A DNA stretch of 64,000 bases from UBA4615 sp046046245 (GTDB lineage: Bacteria > Pseudomonadota > Gammaproteobacteria > Burkholderiales > Burkholderiaceae_E), in the NCBI GenBank assembly GCA_046046245.1, contig JBJOKE010000083.1, positions 9,253 to 73,252 on the forward strand. The letters run 5' to 3'. The notes below the pieces were generated by a model that saw nothing but the letters and a program-made list of their open reading frames with translations, did not search any database and was not told the DNA's origin. A program made the position numbers and the translations under genes. Numbering within the stretch: the stretch's first letter is position 1; each line of letters opens with the position of its first letter. Below are positions 8,588 to 17,881 of the stretch, piece after piece.

Positions 8588-9882
8588 TCGGGCAGGAGGC
8601 CCAGGGCCTGACGCAGTGCCGACAAGGCCGTTGCGACTGCGACGCGGGCGCGCGCAGCCTGTCGTTCGGCCTCGACTGCCTCGAGCTCAACCCGCAGGCG
8701 CGTGGGCAGGTCGGATTCGCCAAGGCGAAAGGACTTCTCGAAGAAGCCGCGGACGTCCAACGCGAGCGTTGCGCGTCGCTCGGCGGCTACGAGCTGTTGG
8801 CGTGCCGCCTGTAACCGCGCGCGCGAGCCATCGATGTCGGCCAGCACGCGTGAACGCTCGAACGCGAGTTGCGCGGTGAGCTCGTCGGCTTCGGCCCGCG
8901 CCGTCGCGATGCGTGCTTGCGCTCGCGGCCCGGCGCCGAATGGGACGCGTACTCCCAGCACGACGCTGTTGTTGTACGGCTCCCCCGAGATGCCCCGCTC
9001 GGCAACGGTGGAGACGAGGACCTCGGTATTGGCACGTCGCTGGACCGCAGCCAGGTCGGCCGCGCGTCGGCTCTGCTCGCTCAACTGCGCGAGCTCGGCG
9101 AGTACCGGATGATTGCTGTCGAGCTGCTCGCCTTGGGCCAAGTCGCCAGGGTCGAGTTCGGTACGCAGCGAGGGTTGCGACACGGCGCGGTCAAGGGGGA
9201 TGCCGACGAGTGCGGCCAGCGCCTGACGGGACGACGCCCGCACCGCAGCCGCATCGGCGAGCGCGACCTCGGCCTGTGCCACCGTGCCTTCTGCCTGGAA
9301 CTGGTCTGCTCGGGACAGCTCGCCGGCGCGCTGGCGCTTCAGGACATCCGAATTGAGCCGGCGCGCGCTCTCCAGGCGGTCGACGACCAGCGCGTACTCG
9401 AGTTCGGCTCGCTGCCATGCCCACCAGGCGTCACGAATCGCCGCGGCCAGCCTCAACCTGGCGCCGGCCACCCGCGCATCGACCGTCGACAGTTGTGCAT
9501 CGGCAAGTCGCGCAGCACGTTCCTGCTCGCCTGGAAGCCACAGAGGCGCTGCAATGCCAAGCTCGTACTCGCGCTCGCCCGAGTTCGAACCGACGCGGTC
9601 GGTGCGAGCCGTGACGCCGGCGACCGGCGGACCGGCCGTCCATGTTCGCGCGGCCCGCTGGGCCGCTAGTGCGGCATCGAGCCGGGACGCGCGGGACGCC
9701 GCGACTGGCTGCAGGACCCAGGCCGTCTCGAATGCGCTGGCAATCGTGAGCGACTCGAGTCGTGCCGTTGAGGCCGACGGCGCAGGCGGTTGAGATTGAG
9801 CCCAGGCTGCGGGGCCTGAGGCGAAGGCACCCACGGCCGCCAGCAGGCTGACGAGCGTGCGTCCCCGAAGGACACGGAACAT
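8584..9882 (-). CDS. czcC: RND efflux outer-membrane protein, TolC/CzcC family
   Basis: A 432-residue outer-membrane channel with signal peptide (MFRVLRGRTLVSLLAAVGAF). Two OEP repeats rich in Ala/Arg/Glu helices follow, with characteristic helix breaks such as GIAAPLWLPGEQERAARLA and GVRVPFGAGPRAQARIA. It is the third component of the Czc pump encoded downstream. It is separated from czcI by 141 bp containing a strong hairpin. Its stop codon overlaps the next start. Family call is secure from the paired repeat structure and operon. Confidence 0.92.
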   Translation of the reverse strand: MFRVLRGRTLVSLLAAVGAFASGPAAWAQSQPPAPSASTARLESLTIASAFETAWVLQPVAASRASRLDAALAAQRAARTWTAGPPVAGVTARTDRVGSNSGEREYELGIAAPLWLPGEQERAARLADAQLSTVDARVAGARLRLAAAIRDAWWAWQRAELEYALVVDRLESARRLNSDVLKRQRAGELSRADQFQAEGTVAQAEVALADAAAVRASSRQALAALVGIPLDRAVSQPSLRTELDPGDLAQGEQLDSNHPVLAELAQLSEQSRRAADLAAVQRRANTEVLVSTVAERGISGEPYNNSVVLGVRVPFGAGPRAQARIATARAEADELTAQLAFERSRVLADIDGSRARLQAARQQLVAAERRATLALDVRGFFEKSFRLGESDLPTRLRVELEAVEAERQAARARVAVATALSALRQALGLLPE

Positions 9883-9947
9883 CCGACTCTCCAGTGGTGA
9901 ACCACAGCGGAAAGTCGACGAGGGCTGCGCTCTTGACGTGCGGGAAA

Positions 9948-9973
9948 GCGAACGCCTTGCTACAAGGCGTCGC
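9948..9973 (-). terminator. Hairpin between czcI and czcC (attenuator/processing site candidate)
   Basis: ACGCCTTG (9952-9959) and CAAGGCGT (9963-9970) pair perfectly around a 3-nt loop. The stem extends by GCG/CGC (9948-9950 with 9971-9973) past one bulged A. On the transcribed strand only a short TTT follows, so full termination is doubtful. Partial read-through or mRNA processing that separates czcI from czcCBA would fit the location. Confidence 0.5.
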
Positions 9974-10023
9974 TTACGTCAACAGGAGCGGAAGAGGGGC
10001 TCGCCCGGACCCGCCTCGCCGAC

Positions 10024-10398
10024 TCAGGCGAGGCGGCCCCAGTTGGGCCGTTCAATGCGCGTTACACGTTCGGGCGGCGCGGCCGATGGTGCCAGGATGA
10101 ATCGCTCGCGCTTGTCTGGCAGCGACTCGACCGACGGCGCAGCGAGCATGACTGCGGGCGAAGCGGCGTGACAGGCCGAACAGTCCGCATCGGGCAGTCC
10201 GACCGAGGTTTCGCCGACAGCCGAAGAGCGGTCGCTGCCTTCGTCCAAAGAACCGGACTCGTGCACATGCTCGTGTTGGTGGTGCCCGAAATGCATCGGC
10301 GTTGCAGAGCGCTCGTGCAGGCAATAGGGCGCCGCCATCGCCCAGGAGGCCTGGAAAGCGACGAGGAACGCCAGCACGAGGAACACGAGCCTTCGCAT
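10024..10398 (-). CDS. czcI: CzcI-family small periplasmic protein
   Basis: A 124-residue exported protein at the head of the czc operon. The pattern matches the CzcI family of Cupriavidus-type czc operons: a signal peptide MRRLVFLVLAFLVAFQASWA, then PYCLHE just after cleavage, HFGHHQHEHVHESG, and a later DCSACHA motif. These proteins are thought to modulate expression of the cation efflux genes or buffer metal in the periplasm; the mechanism is not settled. It lies 141 bp ahead of czcC with a hairpin between. Confidence 0.8.
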   Translation of the reverse strand: MRRLVFLVLAFLVAFQASWAMAAPYCLHERSATPMHFGHHQHEHVHESGSLDEGSDRSSAVGETSVGLPDADCSACHAASPAVMLAAPSVESLPDKRERFILAPSAAPPERVTRIERPNWGRLA

Positions 10399-10532
10399 AC
10401 GTGAATTAGCCTAGCACAGCGGAGACGGGTCGCGCTTTAACAGGGGCGTGGCGAAGCGACGCGGGCATGCCGAAGCGGACGTTCGCCCGAGTTCGCCGTC
10501 GCCGCAACGTCGAATCCTGAGGAAACCCAAGG

Positions 10533-11303
10533 TCACCCTCCCGGAGCATGGACGCGGCCCACGGCGACAGCTGTGGGTGCCGGGTCAGTCTCCGACACGC
10601 CTCGGATGCGCCCCAGATTGCGGTTCATCAAGTGGCGAACAACGTGAACGAAGAGCCATCGCTTCGGTCCACTCAGGTTCGTGCCATGGCGTGCATAGAA
10701 GGCGTCGGGCGTCTCGAAGACGCCGAAGTCATGGTTGATGCCGTCTCGCTGGATGTACGTGTCGTCACCCAGCCATTCCACCGGGGGCGTGCGAAGGTCG
10801 GGCGTGGCCGCACCGAACCCGCAAAAAGGGCTTGTTCGGTCGGCGAAACGTCGCTGCAGGGCGGTCAGGTAGGGCTTGTCGAGAATGAATCCCTCGAGAT
10901 TCACCCAGCGCCCCGCGAAGCGCACTTCGACCCAGCTGTGGAGGATGCTGCGGGGCGCGAGCCGGTACCAGAGCCCAGTGATGGCGCCCTTTTGCAGCGC
11001 CTTGTCGATGGTGAAGCCATGAAACCGGCAAGGCACGTCGACGGCACGCAGCAGAGCCATCAGGAGCGTCGACTTGGTGTTGCACTGACCGATGCCGTCG
11101 GCCAGCACCTGTGAGGCAGGCAGGTCGTCCGAGGCGTTGTAGCCGAACGGGATTTCGTCGCGGACGAACGCATAGACCGCGCCGATTCGCTCGAACAACG
11201 GCAACTCAGCCCAACCGCGGGCGGCAATGAGGCAAGCGATGTCCGAGTGTTCGAAGTCGAGCAGTCGGCTCGGCGTCAGGAGGGTGAGGTCGTCGGCAGG
11301 CAT
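10533..11303 (-). CDS. Transglutaminase-like domain protein under a CadR-type promoter
   Basis: A 256-residue cytoplasmic protein with the papain-like transglutaminase core: Cys74 in GIGQCNTKSTLL, His122 in SILHSWVEV, and an acidic residue 15 positions on. Here that residue is Glu137 (WVNLEG), where Asp is more usual. No signal peptide is visible. Known family members act as peptidases, amidases or crosslinking enzymes; the substrate here is unknown. It lies divergent from the CadR-type regulator and has a textbook MerR-type operator (11348-11378), which ties it to the Cd/Pb response. That connection is seen in the sequence; the biochemical role is not. Confidence 0.82.
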   Translation of the reverse strand: MPADDLTLLTPSRLLDFEHSDIACLIAARGWAELPLFERIGAVYAFVRDEIPFGYNASDDLPASQVLADGIGQCNTKSTLLMALLRAVDVPCRFHGFTIDKALQKGAITGLWYRLAPRSILHSWVEVRFAGRWVNLEGFILDKPYLTALQRRFADRTSPFCGFGAATPDLRTPPVEWLGDDTYIQRDGINHDFGVFETPDAFYARHGTNLSGPKRWLFVHVVRHLMNRNLGRIRGVSETDPAPTAVAVGRVHAPGG

Positions 11304-11347
11304 CGTTCGAGGCGCGGCGGTCCGCAGGAAAATGTTCAGATAGCTCC

Positions 11348-11378
11348 ATTTCGAACCCTGTAGCTACTCCAGAGTCAA
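11348..11378 (-). promoter_or_regulatory. CadR-type MerR-family promoter/operator of the transglutaminase-like gene
   Basis: On the minus strand: -35 TTGACT (11373-11378), 19-bp spacer CTGGAGTAGCTACAGGGTT (11354-11372) with a near-palindromic core (CTGgAGTAGCTACAG), and -10 CGAAAT (11348-11353). Spacing and half-sites match the operator upstream of cadA. The regulator gene starts 32 bp away on the other strand, so autoregulation from the same site is likely. Confidence 0.85.
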
Positions 11379-11409
11379 GCGAGTATCATCGGCGCCCTCG
11401 GAGGCCACC

Positions 11410-11877
11410 ATGCACATTGGCGAACTGGCGCGTCGGACCGGCATTCAAGTCGAGACCATCCGCTACTACGAGCGCGAGGGTTTGCTGCCCGAGCCGGCGC
11501 GCTCCGACGGCAACTACCGGGTCTACGGACCCACACATCTCGAGGAGCTGCAGTTCATTCGCCACTGCCGCAGCCTCGACATGTCGCTCGACGAGGTCCG
11601 AGCGCTGCTCCGGTTGAGGAACTCGCCCTCCGAGGAGTGCGGAGACGTGAACACGCTGTTGGACGAGCACCTTGGGCATGTCACGCGTCGCATCAAGGAA
11701 CTCAAGGGCCTTGAGCGCGAGCTGAAGTCCTTGCGAGCCCGATGCGCGTCGGTCACCGACGCTGCGCACTGCGGCATCCTGTCGGAACTGGCGACTGCCG
11801 CTCAAAAGGGTGCGCTGGTTGGAAACGTACGAAGCGAAAGCCATGCCGGCGCCGTTCATCCGCGCCGGCGCTCTTGA
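11410..11877 (+). CDS. cadR: Cd(II)/Pb(II)-responsive MerR-family regulator
   Basis: A 155-residue dimeric DNA-bending regulator. The N-terminal winged helix MHIGELARRTGIQVETIRYY is typical of MerR. A dimerisation coiled coil (about residues 80-110) follows, and the metal ligands Cys77, Cys112 and Cys121 sit where CadR/PbrR use theirs. A short basic and His-containing tail (SHAGAVHPRRRS) follows. The three-Cys pattern separates it from CueR (two Cys, Ser77) and MerR. It is predicted to twist the 19-bp spacers at cadA and at the transglutaminase-like gene when metal binds. The ATG at 11410 follows a GGAGG ribosome site. Confidence 0.92.
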   Translation: MHIGELARRTGIQVETIRYYEREGLLPEPARSDGNYRVYGPTHLEELQFIRHCRSLDMSLDEVRALLRLRNSPSEECGDVNTLLDEHLGHVTRRIKELKGLERELKSLRARCASVTDAAHCGILSELATAAQKGALVGNVRSESHAGAVHPRRRS

Positions 11878-11911
11878 CGCGGGCTTGTCCTCCGGGGTGG
11901 TTCACCGCTTG

Positions 11912-11928
11912 CCCGAGCACCGCTCGGG
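11912..11928. terminator. Hairpin between convergent cadR and copA
   Basis: A perfect 7-bp stem CCCGAGC / GCTCGGG with loop ACC lies in the 134-bp gap between the convergent cadR and copA ends. There is no clear T-tract on either strand, so it is only a candidate bidirectional terminator. Confidence 0.4.
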
Positions 11929-12011
11929 TCGACCGGCAGCAAGTCAGGCACGGCGACCAGACAGCGCGATGCAGGGATGAGCGGTTTCGCGGCATCGTCC
12001 TCACTTGCTGA

Positions 12012-14381
<2,370 letters not shown>

Positions 14382-14477
14382 GGTGGCTGACTCCCTTTCC
14401 GGGCGCCCGAGCTGCGACGTCTCGGACTGTCGAATGCTGTGAGGTAACTTGAGGCCTATCGGCTTGCTGGAAGCAAT

Positions 14478-14515
14478 GCGTCTGCAGTCGGCCTGGAATG
14501 ACCGCTTGCAGACGC
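14478..14515 (-). terminator. Hairpin between copZ and copA
   Basis: GCGTCTGCA (14478-14486) and TGCAGACGC (14507-14515) are perfectly complementary over 9 bp with a 20-nt loop. The hairpin begins 6 bp past the copZ stop. It could terminate or stabilise the copZ message, so that the small chaperone is made in excess over the pump. No T-tract is seen. Confidence 0.45.
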
Positions 14516-14521
14516 GACCAC

Positions 14522-14791
14522 TCAACCTGCGCGTCGAGCCGCGCTGCCGCAACAGCAGCCAGAGGCCGCCACGGGCGCCTTCGCCGCGGTCTGTCCGACG
14601 CTCTGCGGCGTGTAGCCGGCCTCACGAATTGCGGCCTCGACGGCCGCTCGAGTGGCTCGGGTGTCGACCGCCGCTTCGCGCCGACCCAGGTCGACCTGAA
14701 CGGTGGCTGCCGGGTCGATACTGCGCACGGCTGCCGTGATGCTGCCCACGCAGTGACCGCAGGTCATGTCATTGATTTTGAAGGTAAACAT
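14522..14791 (-). CDS. copZ: Copper chaperone, heavy-metal-associated domain
   Basis: An 89-residue cytosolic chaperone with a single HMA ferredoxin-like fold: MFTFKINDMTCGHCVGSI carries the MxCxxC copper motif (residues about 9-14). The HMA domain ends near residue 65. The C-terminal tail holds a CCCG cluster (GCCCGSAARRAG), an unusual extra Cys group. The ATG at 14791 is preceded by AAGGA; an upstream in-frame ATG at 14845 would read through the region next to the -10 box and is rejected. It is the first gene of the CueR-controlled copZ-copA unit and should pass Cu+ to CopA. Confidence 0.9.
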   Translation of the reverse strand: MFTFKINDMTCGHCVGSITAAVRSIDPAATVQVDLGRREAAVDTRATRAAVEAAIREAGYTPQSVGQTAAKAPVAASGCCCGSAARRAG

Positions 14792-14828
14792 TGCTGTATT
14801 TCCTTGAGAAGTAGTGGCCGAGGAGTCC

Positions 14829-14859
14829 ACTTTCGAACTTCCCACCGTTGGAAGGTCAA
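14829..14859 (-). promoter_or_regulatory. CueR-type promoter/operator of copZ-copA
   Basis: Minus strand: -35 TTGACC (14854-14859), 19-bp spacer TTCCAACGGTGGGAAGTTC (14835-14853), -10 GAAAGT (14829-14834). The dyad ACCTTCC..GGGAAGTT inside a 19-bp spacer is the classic CueR/copper MerR operator. The predicted start of transcription is about 30 bp before the copZ ATG. Confidence 0.85.
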
Positions 14860-14910
14860 GCGCTGTTGTGTGGGGGTCGAGTCAGGTCGACTCATGGCGT
14901 TCACACCCCC

Positions 14911-14941
14911 TTGACCTTCCCATGGGCGGAAGGTCCAAACT
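14911..14941 (+). promoter_or_regulatory. CueR-type promoter/operator of cueR and downstream copper operon
   Basis: Plus strand: -35 TTGACC (14911-14916), 19-bp spacer TTCCCATGGGCGGAAGGTC (14917-14935), -10 CAAACT (14936-14941). This is a second, stronger-looking copper MerR dyad (ACCTTCC/GGAAGGT) facing the other way from the copZA operator. It lies 33 bp upstream of cueR, so cueR, and possibly the genes behind it, appear copper-activated. Confidence 0.85.
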
Positions 14942-14974
14942 CTCGTGAACTGACCAAAACAGACAGGTCCAGCG

Positions 14975-15448
14975 ATGCTGAACATCGGACAAGCAGCTCA
15001 GTTGTCAGGCGTGTCGGCCAAGATGATTCGTCACTACGAGGACATCGGGCTGTTGGCGCAGGCGGCGCGCACGGATGCGGGCTACCGTCAGTACGGCGAG
15101 CGCGATGTGCAGACCTTGCGCTTCATCCGTCACTCTCGCGACCTGGGCTTTTCGCTGGACGAGATTCGTCAACTGCTGAGCCTTTGGTTCAACCGCGAGC
15201 GCTCGAGTCGAGAGGTCAAGGAGCTCGCTCAGCAGCACATCCGTGCCTTGGATGAGAAGGCGCGCGAGTTGCTTGCGATGAAGGCTTCGCTGGAGCATCT
15301 AGCGCGTGGCTGCAGGGGCGATGAGCGCCCTGACTGCCCCATCATCGAAGGCCTGGCGGATGGCTGCGCCGAGCATGGCGCAATGGCTTCGCACGCCGGT
15401 CGTGTTCGCCGAAAGCCGATGAGTCCTCGCACTCCGGCACGGGCCTAG
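14975..15448 (+). CDS. cueR: Cu(I)-responsive MerR-family regulator
   Basis: A 157-residue MerR-type activator with N-terminal winged helix (MLNIGQAAQLSGVSAKMIRH) and a dimer helix. The two metal ligands Cys113 and Cys121 lie in GCRGDERPDC, with Ser at the position (77) where divalent-metal sensors have Cys. This pattern is diagnostic for Cu/Ag/Au sensors of the CueR type. Two matching operators flank it, one driving copZ-copA and one driving itself. The C-terminal tail (residues 130-157) is longer than in E. coli CueR and includes further Cys/His (DGCAEHGAMASH). Confidence 0.92.
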   Translation: MLNIGQAAQLSGVSAKMIRHYEDIGLLAQAARTDAGYRQYGERDVQTLRFIRHSRDLGFSLDEIRQLLSLWFNRERSSREVKELAQQHIRALDEKARELLAMKASLEHLARGCRGDERPDCPIIEGLADGCAEHGAMASHAGRVRRKPMSPRTPARA

Positions 15449-15553
15449 CCAATAGCGCAGGGCAAATGGTTTGGGTGGCTACACGCACGTAAAGTGCAAA
15501 CCCGCAGGACGACAAGGCCTGCATTCGACCGTGATAACCTCGACGCCGTGTTG

Positions 15554-15964
15554 ATGAAGCTCAAGTACTGGCTGGTGCTGCTGCTGGCAGTCATCCTTCC
15601 CCTGAAGGGAGCGATGGCGTCTGCGGCAATGCTGTGCCATTCGCAAGCTTCTCAGCAGGTGGTAGCGATTCACGAGCACGAAGCCCACTCGATGCACGAT
15701 GCGCATTCCGCGCATGCATCGCACGTTGCGTCCGAATCGGACAGTGCTGTCCACCAGCACTCCGATGGCGCCGATACCGGTGACACTCCGGGCTACGCAA
15801 CGTGTATGGCCTGCGCTGCCGTCTGCGGCGCCTCGCCCTTGCCGGTAGCGCTCAGCCTGAGCCTGCCGGTCCTGGAGCCTGCGCGTGACTGGCGCGGGCT
15901 TGCCCTCCTGGAGCCTCCCGACGCCGTGTCGGCAGGCCTCGAGCGACCCCCACGAAGCATCTGA
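15554..15964 (+). CDS. His-rich exported small protein, first of the periplasmic copper genes
   Basis: A 136-residue protein with a signal peptide (MKLKYWLVLLLAVILPLKGA), a His/Asp-rich stretch HEHEAHSMHDAHSAHASH (about residues 40-57) and a Cys pair TCMACAAVC near residue 90. Such small His-rich exported proteins sit at the front of many betaproteobacterial copper clusters and probably bind copper in the periplasm; I do not know a firm family name. The ATG at 15554 was chosen for the signal peptide; upstream in-frame starts would add a charged leader. It lies 105 bp after cueR. Confidence 0.7.
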   Translation: MKLKYWLVLLLAVILPLKGAMASAAMLCHSQASQQVVAIHEHEAHSMHDAHSAHASHVASESDSAVHQHSDGADTGDTPGYATCMACAAVCGASPLPVALSLSLPVLEPARDWRGLALLEPPDAVSAGLERPPRSI

Positions 15965-16086
15965 CCCCGCTGCGGCTCCGCTGAAGGAGCCGTTGGGTGC
16001 GTTCGGCCGCGGCATGCGCCGTCGGACCGTTCGCTTTGGCCACACCGGTCCTTCGGGTGGCTGCACTCGGATGTTTCGGAACAACA

Positions 16087-16443
16087 ATGAAGAACTGGAT
16101 TCTGGCCGCGGCCTTGTTGCCGGCGGCAACCTGGGTGTCGGCAAGCCCGCTGGAGGCCAATGCCGAGGTACCGGCGCTGGGCTACTCGTCGGCCTTTGCC
16201 GACTACAAACCCTACGACGAGGCGCCCCGCGCTGACTGGCGCGAGGTCAATCGAGTCGTCGATGAGGCTGCCCGCAAGTCCGGCGGGGGCCACGCCGGGC
16301 ACGGCGCGGCGCCTGCTTCGACGCCTCCAGCTTCGGCGGCACCAGCGCCGACGACTCCCGCGTCGCCTCGGCCTGCGCCATCCCCGACTGGGGGTCACGG
16401 CGGCGCTCACCACGGGCATGGCGCACACGGAGGTGGCAAATGA
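16087..16443 (+). CDS. Small exported protein with Pro/Ala-rich and His/Gly tail
   Basis: A 118-residue protein: signal peptide MKNWILAAALLPAATWVSA, a short conserved-looking segment ALGYSSAFADYKPYDEAP with ADWREVNRVVDEAARK, then a low-complexity Pro/Ala linker and a terminal GGHGGAHHGHGAHGGGK tail able to bind metal. The same segment is familiar from proteins encoded just before TolC-type genes of copper clusters. Its stop overlaps the start of the TolC gene (ATGA), so the two are translated together; a role with that channel is inferred. Confidence 0.75.
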   Translation: MKNWILAAALLPAATWVSASPLEANAEVPALGYSSAFADYKPYDEAPRADWREVNRVVDEAARKSGGGHAGHGAAPASTPPASAAPAPTTPASPRPAPSPTGGHGGAHHGHGAHGGGK

Positions 16444-17864
16444 GCCGGCGGTTCGCATTCCATCACCCCCGGCGGGCGACCGCGGCGGTGTTCGTCCTGG
16501 CGCTGAGCGGATGCGCGACGTTCTCGGACGACGGTGGCTTGAACGCCGTCGGTGAACTGACCCGGGAGCGCACCGGTCAACCGGTACGTCTGGCGAAGAC
16601 GCCCGACGACGCCCGCACCGCGCAAGCACGCGTAGCCGAGCTGCTGCGTGCACCGCTCACGGCTGACTCCGCGGTCGAAATCGCGATGCTCAACAACGCC
16701 GGGCTGCAGGCGAGCCTGCGCGACTTGGGCGTTGCCGAAGCCGACCTGGTCGACGCGGGGCGCATCCGCAACCCGGTCTTCAGCTTCTTCAACGTCTCGA
16801 GCGCCGAGTCGTACAAGATTGAGCGGGCGATTCTGTTCGACGTGATGAGCCTGCTCACGATGCCCAAGCGCATCGCCGTCGAGCGGGCCCGCTTCGAACA
16901 GGCACAGGTGCAGGCCGCCTCCGAGGCGGTCGGACTCGCGACCGAGGCACGGCGTGCATGGGCAACAGCGGTCGCCTCGCAGCAACTCGCCACCTACGCC
17001 GAGCAGGTCAAGGATGCGGCCGACGCATCGTCCGAACTTGCCCGACGCATGGCGCGAGCGGGCAACTTCAGTCGGCTGGCCCAGATGCGCGAGCAGACCT
17101 TCTACGCGGAGGCGACTGCGCAGCTCGCCCGCGCCCGGCACCAGGCGACCGCCGACCGCGAGAAGCTAATTCGCGTGCTGGGGTTGTGGGGTGCAAGTAC
17201 GCAGTTCAAGCTGCCCGAGCGGCTGCCTGACCTGCCGAAAGCGCCGACCGAGCCGGTAGACGCGGAGAAGCTCGCGCTCGAGCGCAGGCTCGACGTTCAA
17301 CTGGCCCGGCGCTCGACGCAGACACTCGCCACCTCGCTTGGGCTCACTCGCATCACGCGCTTCGTCGACGGCTTCGAGCTCGGCTACGCGAACATGAACG
17401 AGGGCGGCGAGCCACGCATGAATGGCTACGAACTCTCGTTCGAGATTCCGCTCTTCGATTGGGGTACCGCGCGTGTGGCCCGCGCCGAGGCGCAGTACAT
17501 GCAGTCGGTGCAGCGCGCGGTGCAGACGGCGGTCGACGCCCGTTCCCAGGTCCGCGAGAGCTATTCGGCGTACCGAACGGCCTATGACCTTGCGAAGCAC
17601 TACCGCGATGAGGTCGTACCGCTGGCCAAGCGCATCTCCGAAGAAAACGTCTACCGCTACAACGGGATGCTCATCGGCACGTTCGAGCTGCTCGCCGATG
17701 CACGCGAGCAGGTTCGAAGCGTCGTCGGTGCCGTTGAGGCGCTGCGCGACTTCTGGCAAGCCGACACCGACCTGCAGACCGCGCTCACCGCCGGTGCGCC
17801 GAGCCAAGGTGCCGCGATGCGCGCATCGGCCGCACCCGCTCGTGGCGGCGCGGCGGCGCATTAA
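16440..17864 (+). CDS. TolC-family outer-membrane lipoprotein of the copper operon
   Basis: A 474-residue protein with a lipobox (VFVLALSGCAT, acylated Cys near residue 26) and the repeated helical OEP architecture (residues about 60-440), including FELGYANMNEGGEPRMNGYE and FEIPLFDWGTARVARAE. It resembles CusC/OprM-like channel lipoproteins, but no RND pump or adaptor gene lies next to it. It is followed by a multicopper oxidase gene 17 bp later. It may serve a pump encoded elsewhere or a periplasmic copper route; that is open. Confidence 0.9.
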   Translation: MSRRFAFHHPRRATAAVFVLALSGCATFSDDGGLNAVGELTRERTGQPVRLAKTPDDARTAQARVAELLRAPLTADSAVEIAMLNNAGLQASLRDLGVAEADLVDAGRIRNPVFSFFNVSSAESYKIERAILFDVMSLLTMPKRIAVERARFEQAQVQAASEAVGLATEARRAWATAVASQQLATYAEQVKDAADASSELARRMARAGNFSRLAQMREQTFYAEATAQLARARHQATADREKLIRVLGLWGASTQFKLPERLPDLPKAPTEPVDAEKLALERRLDVQLARRSTQTLATSLGLTRITRFVDGFELGYANMNEGGEPRMNGYELSFEIPLFDWGTARVARAEAQYMQSVQRAVQTAVDARSQVRESYSAYRTAYDLAKHYRDEVVPLAKRISEENVYRYNGMLIGTFELLADAREQVRSVVGAVEALRDFWQADTDLQTALTAGAPSQGAAMRASAAPARGGAAAH

Positions 17865-17881
17865 CCGAATCGAGAATCGAC

